This document shows positions 12,513 to 24,126 of a stretch of 64,000 bases of DNA, in pieces. The notes beneath the pieces are model-generated. The model was not told where the DNA came from, searched no databases, and was given only the letters and a program-made list of their open reading frames with translations. Position numbers and translations under genes: made by a program. Origin of the DNA: Bactericera cockerelli (taxonomy: Eukaryota > Arthropoda > Insecta > Hemiptera > Triozidae); the NCBI GenBank assembly GCA_024516035.1, contig CM044964.1:4814240-4878239 (forward strand), given 5' to 3'. Within the stretch, counting starts at the first letter, position 1; every line of letters begins with the position of its first letter.

Positions 12513-12859
12513 ATAAATAATATACTTTTGTACCTAACTTATTTAAAGTAAATTTTATTTTCTCTTCTAAGTGTGTCTGATTAGCTGAAATTGAAAGAGA
12601 GAGAGAGAGAAAAAAAAAAGAATCGACCCTGTTCTGCCCTAGTTCTTTCGAGGAACACCCCCCTCCTATTTTCTACATAAAGGGTCGGAACTCAGCTCAA
12701 GTGGATCATAGGGTACCACGCCCTCTTTTCCCTCTAAAAAAAGGGTCAGAAAGCGTGGTTTCATGATAGAGGGGGGAGATACGAGAATTTGAAATGAGGG
12801 TTTAACTGTTTGACACGATGGTATAATGATGTGGTTGAAAGGTCCACTTTGGAGATATG

Positions 12860-12912
12860 AAATAATGAAGAGAGAGAGAGAGAGAGTGTGTGTGGAGGTA
12901 TGTGTGTGTGTA

Positions 12913-12950
<38 letters not shown>

Positions 12951-13035
12951 TGTGGGGGAGAACTAGCGAATGAGACAGAGAATGAGAGCGAGAGAGAGGA
13001 AAAGAGGGAGAGAGAGTGTGCGGATAAAAAAAGAG
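12860..13035 (+). repeat. (GA)n/(GT)n microsatellite
   Basis: Alternating GAGA and GTGT blocks. Confidence 0.9.
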
Positions 13036-13559
13036 AAAGAATATTTTTTACTTATCAAATTTTGTCTACATATAAAGTATAGTACGTGGAGACGTGTTGA
13101 CATTTTCGGTATAATCACTATCAACAGAAGAGTGAGATGTACATGAAAATTAGAACATACCTGGACAATTGTTAGTAAGGTCGTTTCCTCTTTGATAATT
13201 AATCTGCTAAAAGGACTTTTATTTATCTACATTTTTTGTGGGTAAATAAGCATCATATAAAGCTCTCGATAGTCTCGACTGAAATTTCACTGTGGTGTAC
13301 AAAATTTTATATTCCGGATTAGAATATTGCATTCACTCAGATAATTATTTTCAAATTTTATAATTATATTCCCTGTTCAAGTACGCGAGATTTGCACAGT
13401 ATTAAAATTTCCTGAATTTATAATTTGTTTTGTTTGTCCTAAATCTTCACATGTGACAGCGTTGTGATGTGAATGTTGAAAAATTAAAACTCGTTGAATT
13501 ATTGACTTATCCTGAATTTCACAGTCCAGCGAACTTCAATGTACTAATGACTCGGAGGG

Positions 13560-13815
13560 ATAGAGCGAGGTAGAGAAAGAGAGAGAGAGAGAGATAGAGA
13601 GCGATAGATAGAGATAGAGATAGAGAGAAGATAGAGAGGATAGATAGATGAGAGTTAGAGAGCAGAGAAGAGAAGAGATAAGAGAGAAAGGAGAAAGAAG
13701 AGAAAGAGAAAGAGAAAGAGAAAGAGAAAGAGAAAGAGAAAGAGAAAGAGAAAGAGAAAGAGAAAGAGAAAGGAAGAGAAGAGAAAGAGAAAGAGAAAGA
13801 GAAAGAGAAAGAGAA

Positions 13816-13864
<49 letters not shown>

Positions 13865-13902
13865 AGAGAAGAGAAAGAGAAAGAGAAAGAGAAAGAGTGT
13901 TA
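13560..13902 (+). repeat. (GAAAGA)n and (GATAGA)n tract
   Basis: About 340 bases of purine repeat, hexamer AGAGAA/AGAAAG through most of it. Confidence 0.95.
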
Positions 13903-13929
13903 TATCCTGGTCAAAGGTCTGTTAGGTAA

Positions 13930-14490
13930 TTTAAATATGTTAATAGATATAATTGGGAATGGATTTATACATATTATAATGTATAAAGCATACTAAATTA
14001 TTGCCCGCTGGCAGACCGAGTGTCGCACGGATGCTGATTAAGTATGCATATATATATAATTTTTGCATCGCTACTTGCACATTGCATAGTTGATTAAATT
14101 TACGGCGTGCATACAATTTTCCATTCCGGCTTGTGGTTTCGACCTGACAATTTTTAATTTTTTTCATGTAGGTACGCAGTAGGTTAATAGTAATATGTAT
14201 GTCAAAAGTAGTTGTTTTCTTGCTCGACAATTTTACAATAAAATTTTACTAAAGATGGTTTACGTAATTGTGACAACGACATTAATTATGTGAATAACAC
14301 AAAATAATCTAATAAAAATAATGATAATTATTCTGATACACCTAGATAATTCTAATCCCGGCCTGAGCGGAAAATAATAATCGAGTTTTTGTGTTTCCGG
14401 AATCGCATGGGTGTAAAGGTAAAGGGGCACGGTTCAGGGGCACAATTTAAGAAGGCCAATTTACCTCCCTATAAGAGAAAATAACCTTTA
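13930..14490. other. No feature seen
   Basis: AT-rich; a minus-strand open stretch at 13940-14230 has no recognisable motif. Confidence 0.55.
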
Positions 14491-14730
14491 TGAGACAAAA
14501 AAAACCGGTTGTTTAGTTAATTTTCTTAAATAATACCCAGGGGCAAGATTTTTCTGCTCTGTACTGGGATGTTCGGGAAAATGAGTAGCCGCTTTGATGT
14601 GAGTAGCGACCAATGGTGGAGTTACAGACAAAAATAAGATATGGGGATATTTAAGACACGGAAAAGTCCTATGATTCTGCGCTACCCAATAAAATTGTGA
14701 TAAAATAACATAGAGAAACACATTAATTTA
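14490..14730 (+). repeat. SINE-body repeat before exon 14749
   Basis: TTTTTCTGCTCTGTACTGGG through AAAGTCCTATGATTCTGCGC and TAACATAGAGAAACACATT is matched by 45040-45235. The second copy is preceded by a tRNA-like B box (GGGTTCGATCCCCACC). Confidence 0.75.
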
Positions 14731-14748
14731 TTTCTTGCTCTTTTTCAG

Positions 14749-14981
14749 CCCTGCTTATAATCTTCCTACCTCTGGACGAGTCGCCTGTCTTCTCCCTTCT
14801 CCAATCACTCCATTTCCCCGCTCACCTCTACAATATTCTCCTCCTTCACACATCCAGTAACAACATCTCCTGGCTATGGAGGGGAAACCAAACTTGGATG
14901 GAGGGGGTGAGGAGACGACTTTCCATTTTGAGCTTAATTTTGGACGAGATGGATGTGGATGAGAAAATGGTCAGGGTTCTG
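14749..14981 (+). CDS. Candidate extracellular exon of the guanylate cyclase gene
   Basis: An open stretch of 77 codons lies between a good acceptor (pyrimidine tract then CAG at 14746-14748) and a good donor (GTGAGT from 14982), and it is not a recognisable repeat. It starts with two bases of a split codon and ends in phase 0, which is the phase in which the Ser-rich exon at 40176 begins. The peptide (LPLDESPVFSLLQ... DEMDVDEKMVRVL) looks globular and has two N-glycosylation sequons (NIS, NQT), as expected for a receptor ectodomain. Immediately upstream is a SINE fragment (14490-14730) also seen at 45040-45235. Assigning it to the cyclase is inference from strand, phase and position; it could be an exon of another gene. 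Confidence 0.55.
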
Positions 14982-15189
14982 GTGAGTTTATAAGTATTAT
15001 TATTAATATAAAATAAATAAATAAAACCTTTATTTGGAAATAAATTATGTACAATTATACAATTTAAAAATAAATTAACAATAACTAATGCTAGGTACTA
15101 TTGTTATTTTAATTCATCGTGGTGGATGAGGTATTCTTATTATTATGAATATTACTGTTTAAAAAATATTAATATTATTTATATATTTG

Positions 15190-15403
15190 AGGTTTAACGT
15201 CGTTTTCAACTGAATGGTCATATCACGACAGGGGTGTTACCCTCCATTCGCAAGATAACTCACAAACCTGCTACCCACATTAAACTCACCGAGCCTGGGT
15301 TGGGTCGGAATTTCAGCATCACGAAGTTCTCACCTCGCTGGAGGTTGCCTAACTTCGGTGATTCTACGAGAACCATAGCATTCAACGCGCCATCGACGCT
15401 AAA
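15190..15403 (-). mobile_element. 5S-derived SINE, diverged copy
   Basis: Reverse copy with head remnants (CACCTCGCTGGAGG, CATCGACGCT) and central domain; many substitutions and a deletion between them. Confidence 0.75.
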
Positions 15404-16159
15404 ATGTTCTGCACTTACATATTATAAGGGTTGTGTGGATATTTTTTGCATAATTATATCTATCTTTTTGTCTGAATATGTCTTTCGTCTTAAAAGCTTT
15501 TTAGGAAAAATACCTTTGTATTTATATGTTATCCTGTTAGTAAATAAATAAATTAATTTAAAAAAAAATATGCAATAGCATATTTTGGTCATTTTTGTCT
15601 GCATAAAATCCGGGCTCTAACCATCACCGCCATCATTATTATCATCAACATTATCTTCCAAGTCTTTCAATTGTTTTTCTTTATTGTCTATCTCTTCTTC
15701 CTCCTGGTGCTTTTTTCTTCACTTTTGCCAGTCCCTATTGTTTTATTCATTTGACTGTTCTTCACCTGTTCTTACCTTTCGACTTTTTCTTCTAGATTAT
15801 TTATCTTCATTGTGTCTGTTATTCTGTTCATATTTTTCTCTCGAAAGCTCTTCATGGAAACTTATATCTTCCCTTATTTTTTCTTGAGCATCATCTTGTT
15901 TTAACTTTACGACTCTCTCTCTGATGGCTCTCTCTCTTACGACTCTCTCTATCTGTATTGTTTTCCATTTTTATTGTCTTATTGTATTACATTTAAATAA
16001 TGATTCTTCTTTAGCACCAAAACAAAATAACAGAGGGCAGCAAACTTCTAAAAATGTTATCAATTAGCTAAGCAGATATTTTTTCCCTGTAAATATCTCT
16101 ATTTTTTTTTTAAAAAAATTATTGATCAGATTTATTTATTTTGACAACATTTTAAAACA

Positions 16160-17692
16160 TTAGAGGTCTGCTGATGCTAGCAGTTCCTCTACAATCTCCT
16201 CATCAATATCTTCATTCTGATTCTTGTAATCTATCATGATGCTTTCTAATGTCCTCTTCAAAACCACGTTCTGGATGTATGCTTGTATTCTTTTATTAAT
16301 ATTTAAGGTGTTCATGTGTTTTTTGAAATATTTGGTGACTAAACCATCCCATGTCATTACAACCGGCACAAGAGTGACTTTTGCTCCGTTATACATCATG
16401 GATAACTCTTTTCCTAATAAATCATATTTTCTTCCTTTTGTTGTTTCAGTTGTTGATAATATTCTTTTGTTTGTTATACCAACTTCAATCAAAATTATTT
16501 CATTAGTTCTTAAGTCATGTACAAGAAGATCAGGTTTGTTATGTTCTATACGAAGTTCTGTCAATATAGGTACATCAGACTTGATTTTAACTCTTTCATT
16601 TGATATGGTATTTTCAACTTTGTAGTTTTTTAATATTTTATTTTTACTAATACCATATTTTCTTGTAAACCAGAAGTGGATACACCTCACAACATCATCA
16701 TGGCGTTTTTTATATTCAAAGTTTAACATTCTGCCACATTGAGTTGCAAGATGGTCCACTGTCTTATTACCTTGGTTACAATGGTGACATTTCTGCTGGT
16801 TGTAAAAAAGGTTTCGATCTTGTAATCCGCATAGCATGGCTTCTTCTTGGGGTGATATGTTTCCGTGTTTTAACCACATGGAAGAATCTTTACAATCTAT
16901 TATACTATCTTCATTTTCAAATAAAAAACTATGCAATTTCTTATCTTTGATCTTGTTCATTCTTGTGTCATGCTGTTTTTGTCTAATAACTTTAAGATTG
17001 ATTTCCTCTGCATCTATGCTGTATTTCTCTTGTAAGAAAATATTGATGAATCCCAAGTGTGTACCTTTTCTCTTTTCTTCTTCTAATAATATTGCTCTTT
17101 CTCTTGTTTTGTTTAAATGTATAAAAAAGTTATATAATATCATTTCGGCTTTTTCTACAACATTGCTTAATCCCCTACCCAACTCAGTTCTCGCAAGATA
17201 CAATCTGTCTATATTACTTGATTTGATTAATACTTTATTAGTAACTAGTACTTTTCTCACTTCTTTGTCGATTTGTTCGTACTCTTGGGGTTCATAATTC
17301 AAAATTCCAACATAATAGTTTAAGGTTGATAGTGAAAATTCATTTATTGCTCGAAAGATATTTTTCGCATTCAATTTGGTTTTACATATTTTATCTGCTC
17401 TTGATATCAACTTTTTGTTTATTTTTACTTTGTTTTCATCTTGAATTACATTTTGACAATCTTCTAATACTCCCAAATATTTATATCCTTCTTTACTTTT
17501 CAATGCTTCTCCAAACACATACTCTGATACAATGTTACTACTAGACTTTTTCTCGTTCACTTCAAATCCCATCTTCTTCAAACACGATTTTGTCATAATA
17601 CACATGTCAATTAATGTCTTTTCATTTTCAGCCAAAAGTTTGATGTCATCAATGAATATTAAATGGTTTCGTTCTAAAATATCATATCTCTA
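16160..17692 (-). pseudogene. 5'-truncated LINE with restriction-like endonuclease (R4/Dong-like)
   Basis: One long open frame on the minus strand, entering at the reverse-transcriptase core (HLIFIDDIKLLA, the xxDD motif C, near 17650-17680) and ending at 16160. Further on it has a Cys/His knuckle (CHHC...HLATQC, around 16735-16775) and then a PD-(D/E)xK-type endonuclease motif (NKPDLLVHD...IILIEVGI, around 16475-16540). This order, RT then CCHC then nuclease, is that of early-branching non-LTR elements that use a restriction-like endonuclease; the R4/Dong clade is my best guess. The 5' part is absent; the frame is blocked by a stop just upstream at the junction near 17690. About 500 codons remain open, so the insertion is recent. 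Confidence 0.85.
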
Positions 17693-18085
17693 TATTTATA
17701 TAAATAAGAAATTTATCATAAATATAGATTTCGAGGAATCATGGAAAACTAACATACGAGTTAAGTCAATTCATCACAGGACATGGAAGTTTTGGAAGTT
17801 ATTTGTTCAAAATAAAAAAGACAAGGAGTGAAGCATGTCTTTACTGTCAGCATCACTCAGACAGCCCGCAACACACCATCTTCGACTGTATTCGCTTCCT
17901 AGACTATCGCCGGAAATGCAGTGACGAAACTGGAAAGACATTGACTCTAGAAAACATTATTAAAGAAATGCTCTCTAGTGAAAATAACTGGAATTCAATC
18001 AGTAATATGATCAAGGAAATAATTAAAATAAAACAAAAGGATGGAAACAGGACAACTCCCTTAAGAACCTAAAAAAAAAAAAAAT
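17690..18085 (+). pseudogene. 5'-truncated R1-like LINE 3' end
   Basis: On the plus strand, from about 17750, the frame reads KLTYELSQFITGHGSFGSYL, then CLYCQHHSDSPQHTIFDC (a CCHC knuckle) and the end ENIIKEMLSS...IKIKQKDG. This is the C-terminal tail of an R1/jockey-type apurinic-endonuclease LINE polyprotein. A stop at 18070 is followed at once by an A tract. The element is truncated at the 5' side where it meets the opposite-strand LINE. Confidence 0.85.
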
Positions 18086-18089
18086 AATA

Positions 18090-18920
18090 ATAAATAAAAC
18101 TATAACAGACTTTATATGGAAATAAATTAGTATAGAAGTATAGAAAGAGAGAAGAGCTAAAATAAGAAGAGAACACCCTATGAAAAGGGACCAAACACCT
18201 GCATTTGAAGTAATGTTTTCCCAAACAGTTCCGAATGCAGGTGTTTTAAAATGAGAGGAAGGTTTTAGTGGGTAGGTGTGCACTGTTTCCAGCACAAATG
18301 ATGTTCGTCTTCTGAAGATTTCCCCCTCTCAAAAAAAAATAAAATAATAATAAATATAGATTATTTTTCAATTCAATTCAATTATGTCTTTATGTCTCGC
18401 TCTCCTCTGTATCCCTCTCCATCTCTCTATTTATGACCATCACAATCTACATCACTCTATCCAATATCCAACGATCTCTCTCTCTCTCTCTTCTGCTTGA
18501 TATTTATACTATTTATTCAATTATTCTAACAAATTTCTTTTCTTTTTCTGATATTATATTCAACTTTCGCTGACTTCTCATCTTTTATTTTCTTATTAAA
18601 AATTGTTTTTCTTCCAAGTCATCATCCATTCTGTTTTCTTTTAATCTATTTCTTTCTGAGTAACTTCTTGCTATTTTACATTTCTCATCTCTTTATCGTA
18701 GATTTACCACCCAAGTAAGCATCCTCTCCCCCACATTCATCCTTATCTACTCTCTCGATACTTATTCTGTTTTCTTTTCATCAAATTTTGCTTTCATTCT
18801 ATTCATTTCTCTCTCTCTCTCTCTCATAATTGGTTCCAATTTGAGATCTCGCTCATAGCTTACTTTTGTTATCTTTACTTTCAATTATTATACTATGTTT
18901 ACATAATGGTCATCCCACAG
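18090..18920. other. AT/CT-rich, no gene seen
   Basis: Pyrimidine-rich runs and a small hairpin (ACACCTGCATT and AATGCAGGTGT, 18198-18246). Confidence 0.6.
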
Positions 18921-18925
18921 CCATG

Positions 18926-19070
18926 TGCACTGGTAGTCAAGTGGTTAACGCGCTATCCTGATAATCCAGAAGTTTAGTGGTCCGTTGGTTCGAATCCCAC
19001 CCAGTGTATAAATTTTTCCTCAATAATGTGAGACCACATACTAATAAATCTCTGAAATTTCGGTGGTTGT
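18926..19070 (+). mobile_element. tRNA-headed SINE, family B
   Basis: GTAGTCAAGTGGTTAACGCG and GGTTCGAATCCC boxes, truncated body. Confidence 0.8.
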
Positions 19071-19251
19071 ATTACACCACTATGATTTAGTAATGGTTAT
19101 AATTTTCTCAGTTAATGTGGTCTATTTGATGCCACGTGGGTCAATTTTTATCATTTCGATATTTTTTTCATGTTGTCTCACCGTTCAAACCATGTATGTA
19201 TAGTTGTATACATATAGAACTAACTATGTATGTATATATTGTATATACATT

Positions 19252-20338
19252 CTGTCAAATAAGTAGTTGTACTGTGTCTGTAATTCAAAAAGTACATGCC
19301 TAATTGTCCAAATTGATTTTGTCACATTCGAAGTATTCTCCCTGGACATGAATACACTTGCGCCATCGAATAATCCACTCATTAAAGCACTCTTTATAGG
19401 CACTTTTTGGGATAGCCATCAGTTCTTTCCGCGAATTTTGTTTTATGTCCTCTATGGACTCAAAACGACGCCCACAGAGGGGCAATTTAGAAGATTGCTG
19501 ACTTGTTTGCATGTTAAATTTATACACCCATGTCTCACCACCTGTTAAAATGCGTTTGATAAAAGATTCGTCAGAATTAACTCTCTAAAGCATGTCTAGG
19601 ACAACTTGTTTCCGGGCATCTTTTTGGAGAAAATTCAGGTCCTTCGGATCAAGCCGGGCCTTTTTTTTCATTCCCAAATTATGGGTCTAAATGTTACGAG
19701 CGGTCTCATGAGACATGTTTAGAGTATCTGCAATTTCACTTAAACCTGTATTACGGTTTTATAGAACTATTTCTTTAACTTTTTCGATTGTATCGTCTGT
19801 ACGAACAGAAGAAGAGAATGCCGAAGGCATTATCACCACCCTTGATCAGGCTTTGTTTATATTTATTTCACCATGTTACTATGTTCACTGTACATAAAAA
19901 AAATGTAAATAAAGCTTGGTCCAATTGTTTATAAAAAAAAGAAGGTCTTCCAGGACGGGGTAGGTCATCAACCACTTCTCTGCCATCTTTGAAGCCCTTA
20001 TACAAACGAAAAAGACTAGTTCTTGACAATGTGTCATCTTCGTATGCTTTTAGTAACATTTCATAAGCATTAGAACAAGTGATTCCGTTTAAAATACAAA
20101 ATTTCAAACATACGCGTTGTTCAACAGTTTTGTCCATTTTTGCAAAATAAAAAAATCGTGAAACGGTTTTGACTTGCGACACGTGACTGACGATTGTAAG
20201 CGGAAAAACCGTTACAACGCGCCAAAAATTCAGTTACAGATTGAAAACAGTGTTGCCAACCCTCTAAAAAAAGAAAATACATCAAAATATATAAGGGTGC
20301 GTTTCCATCGATGTAGTCCCACTACTTATTTGACACAG
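19252..20338 (-). mobile_element. Dead mariner element with split transposase
   Basis: Ends are inverted (TGTCAAATAAGTAGT near 19254 and its complement near 20335). The minus strand encodes the mariner DNA-binding half from 20137 (RVCLKFCILNGITCSNAYEM, then YKGFKDGREVVDDLPRPGRP). After a retroposon insertion come the linker and SHETARNI region, then QTSQQSS and finally FESIEDIKQNS...RWRKCIHVQGEYFE. It is inactive: several in-frame stops, the first catalytic Asp changed (TGGETW where TGDETW is usual), and the catalytic core between 19510 and 19490 deleted, which removes the other two Asp. Confidence 0.9.
19807..19940 (+). mobile_element. Hairpin-tailed retroposon inside the mariner
   Basis: AGAATGCC...GGCATTA followed by ACCACCCTTGATCA and an A-rich end. 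It matches the tail at 46341-46455 and interrupts the transposase reading frame of the mariner. Confidence 0.75.
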
Positions 20339-20576
20339 TAGTATAAACTATGTATGTAAATAGAACGAAAATTCCCCTACATGTAACCCCATTACTTATA
20401 ATCAGAGATAAAAGGAGTTGGTGATAACCATCACATAATGTTTTCCTTCTATTTCCTCGGAAGGGAACGCCATTACCTAAGCTAGGGTAATTATTTTTCT
20501 CGACCCAAACCCAAAGCCGTCCATTAGATAGAAACATATGGGGACCCCTCCTGTGGGGGTATTTTCCCTAATCTAA

Positions 20577-21567
20577 ATCCCCCAAAAAATATCACTTCGT
20601 GACATAAAAAAGTCCCGCCAAGTCGTTCCCCAAAAATATTTCAGTTCCCAAATTCATCCCTCCCTCCCTTCCCAAAAAATATATTAGTTATTTGTGACCT
20701 CCCCCAAAAAAATTATTGAAATCAATTTATGGCCCCGCCTTTTATTTATTCACCTAAGTGCAACAGTATACTTATTAATACCCTCCCCTCTCTCTTTCTT
20801 CTAATGTCCTCTTTCTTTTGTTCCTTATTGCATGTTGGAATGTTTCCTTTACAAACTCAGAACTTAAGTCTTATTTCCTTGCTCCTTTCACCGACTTGGG
20901 CTCTTGGCGGAGTACCACTAACTGGGAATGATAAATATATGAATCTAATAGACAGTGCTATTTTAAAAGAATTAAAAAGAGATAATTTAACATAATGGTT
21001 CTTATGGAGAACAGGAAATGAGAAGTCTAGCCGACCGCGACCCAAGGATGCATTATCTGTATCTAAGTCGCAAAATATCTGCCACCAACGAGAATTGGAC
21101 CATCAGATCAAGTCACGATTCCAGCTCATTTCCAAGGAACACATGTTTACATATGTCTACATTTATATATAATCTTAGAAAAAAACCAAGACATCAGTTC
21201 CTTTGGCTAAGAACGGACCTGCTTGGTGGTACTCCGCCAAGAGCCCAAGTCGGTGAAAGGAGCAAGGAAATAAGACTTAAGTTCTGAGTTTGTAAAGGAA
21301 ACATTCCAACATGCAATAAGGAACAAAAGAAAGAGGACATTAGAAGAAAGAGAGAGGGGAGGGTATTAATAAGTATACTGTTGCACTTAGGTGAATAAAT
21401 AAAAGGCGGGGCCATAAATTGATTTCAATAATTTTTTTGGGGGAGGTCACAAATAACTAATATATTTTTTGGGAAGGGAGGGAGGGATGAATTTGGGAAC
21501 TGAAATATTTTTGGGGAACGACTTGGCGGGACTTTTTTATGTCACGAAGTGATATTTTTTGGGGGAT
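20577..21567. mobile_element. Foldback DNA element, 342-bp near-perfect inverted arms
   Basis: Arms 20577-20918 and 21226-21567 are reverse complements almost base for base, separated by 307 bases. Termini read ATCCCCCAAAAAATATCACT. The arms look open on both strands only because they are pyrimidine/purine-rich; no transposase is seen. A target duplication is not clear. Confidence 0.88.
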
Positions 21568-21831
21568 CTTATAACTTTTTGTAGTGGCCCTGTATAGGTG
21601 TGGGGTGAATGATACATGTTGTTTCAATGTAAAACTATTTAACATATTAAATAATGACTTTAAAGGAACAAGTGTTGATAAATGAAACAGTTTGAATGTG
21701 AAGATAAAGATTTTAGTTTGATATTCATACCTAAGCACAGTATCCTTCTCCAAATTATTCTTTCACCTAAAAAGTAGATATGTGACTTTTGACTCATCTG
21801 GGAGAGTGATAATATACTAGATACTGAATAT

Positions 21832-24126
21832 TAGGCCGGAGCGAAAATATAAATTTTCGAATTTCAAAACGCCTGGGGTCTCAAAAGTTTCGTATTGATG
21901 AGTAGATTAATCCCTTAAAATTTCATAAAAATATTTTAACATCTTCAGTCTCCACCTCGAGCTTAAAGTTTCGAGTGCTTTTAGTTATGCAATGTAGGGG
22001 CAAGATAACGATTTTTGCTATATTCGTTCTTTTCCCTTGAAAATGGTAGACCATACAAACAAGTTTAGGGAATCAAATCTGTTTTAAACTAAATAAACAG
22101 AAAAAATACTTATTAGGCTGCAATCGTTACGAACAACTGATTTTGAATTACACGTGAAAATATTGTTTTGACTGACTTAAAAGTCTAGAGACATGCAAAA
22201 GAGACACCTAAACTTGGGAAATTATTATTTTAGGAAAGTGATGTGGTAATTACCACTTTATTTTAGGCTTAACGTTATAACCTCCACTATGTTATTGTTG
22301 TGTCCAGCTTGGCTACAGCTGGGGGAGTGACGGAATCTATCCAACTTAAGTGGAAAAGTTCACTCGTTCTGAAGCACATATATTTCTATATGCGATCATT
22401 GGGCTTTTTCTTTATGATTCATTAAACCCTTGTGAAAGTGCAAGCCAGTCTTACTTGTTAGGGTTGGCTAGTCTGTTCTCTGTTTATAATCGTGTAACAA
22501 GACACTGGTATTGCCCTGTCTACGGTTCCCTAGCCAGACAGCTCCATATTATTAATAGTTTTGTGTGTTGAGGTAAAACTTAGTTAGTTAGTTTCATAGG
22601 ACGTACTTTTTGGCTTGTTCGAATGAAGCCATTCCATGCCTTCACACCACTAACAGTTAATGACGATGCTGTCACTAATAGTTTTACTTGCCTCTCTTTT
22701 AGTTGTATAACAACATAAAATAATAAGTAACACGGGACACGGATGTAGCCCAGAACATGCCTCCTGGGCTCCTATGACTAGATTGACTAGGGTTTTCGGT
22801 CTACACATAACACTCGTAATATTTGATTTGCCGTACGTGAGCCACCCTGAGTGTGCTATCTTTCCTGGTGGTATTCGGTTTGAATACCTACTTTTAATGT
22901 TGAAAAATATTGTTGGAAGTTGTCACATTTTTCGAAGGCTTTTTTCTATCGCAACATAGAACCAGTCGTTTTTTCCATCCATGTTTTGGAAAATATGAAA
23001 GAGTACCAATTCATTTGAATGTAATTAGCACATGGGCAGGAGCAATTTCGGTGCAACAAAACAATTCGTGGCGTCTAAACCCGACTGAGTGCAACAATTG
23101 CAACATATTGTTGCAATTGTTGCAGTCTTCGTCCTAGGGCTAAATGAGGTGAACAGGATAAAATGTAACATAAGCTAAACTGTCCTTCAAGTCGGCCTAT
23201 AGTGCGCTGTGATTGGTGAAAACTTCGACTTGAGGGCGTGTGTGACTTATGTTAACTTTAATTTTGTTTCATAATCTGTAGCTAAGAGTAGCTATTGATT
23301 ACTGACCCGGAAGTTCTGAGTTCGAATCTCGACAATGATACATTATCTACAATTCTACATACATTATCCGTTCTAGGAATGGCATGAATGTAAGTTTGTG
23401 TCTCCGAAGAAATGCGAAAGCAATCCCTGGGAAATAAATATTTAAAAAAAAAGACTGTTCTGGTATTTCAGTGGTAAAGGCAACACTCTGTAAATCCAAA
23501 GATTCCACAGTTCGTGAGTTCAAAACAAAACCTAGCAAGGACATGACAAGTTATCCTCCCATTTGGCCTTTTAACACATAATAACATGTCTTGGGCTTAC
23601 TGCTGGAATAATGGGACTTTAATAGTCCTCATCGAGCAGTATAAATAAGACGATATTATTCATATTATTAAAAAAGTAGAGCCCTAACTACAAGGTAAGG
23701 TACAGATTAACTAAAAACCATTTATGTTTAGATAATAGGTACGTAATGGGTCGCATAACCCGTATTTCTCTCTATGTTTATAATTTTCGACCTTTATCTT
23801 AAAATCAGTAGATCAATACAAATTAAGTTATAAAACGAAAATTGTTCTTCGTTTAAATAAGAAAATATTTTAATATAAGAAGTTTTTTGTGTGGTGCACT
23901 GTTTTCAAGTAATAAGCACAATAATCACAAAAAATGTTATCTTGCCCCTACATTGCATAACCAAAAGCACTCGAAACTTCAAGCTCGAGGTGGAGACTGA
24001 AGATGTTAAAATATTTTTATGAAATTTTAAGGGATTAATCTACTCATCAATACGAAACTTTTGAGACCCCAGGCGTTTCGAAATTCGAGAATTTTTTTTC
24101 CCCCTCTATAGATTCGCTCCGGCCTA
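21832..24126. mobile_element. hAT-like non-autonomous DNA transposon
   Basis: Terminal inverted repeats of about 190 bp start TAGGCCGGAGCG and end with the complement. The element is flanked by an exact 8-bp direct repeat CTGAATAT (21824-21831 and 24127-24134), the target size of hAT (also P and Merlin). 2295 bp long. No transposase is recognisable inside; a SINE (23452-23667) has inserted within it. Confidence 0.85.
23452..23667 (+). mobile_element. tRNA-headed SINE, family A, inside the hAT-like element
   Basis: Diverged head (TTCAGTGGTAAAGGC) and typical body and ATT tail. Confidence 0.8.

Noticed and set aside
13648..13929. Long open frame of Arg/Glu
   Set aside because: It is a GAAAGA repeat read as codons; both strands and several frames are open for the same reason.
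16236..17544. Plus-strand open frames opposite the LINE
   Set aside because: Shadows of the minus-strand reverse-transcriptase/nuclease frame.
20729..21415. Two identical open frames on opposite strands
   Set aside because: They are the same inverted arm of a foldback element, not a gene pair.
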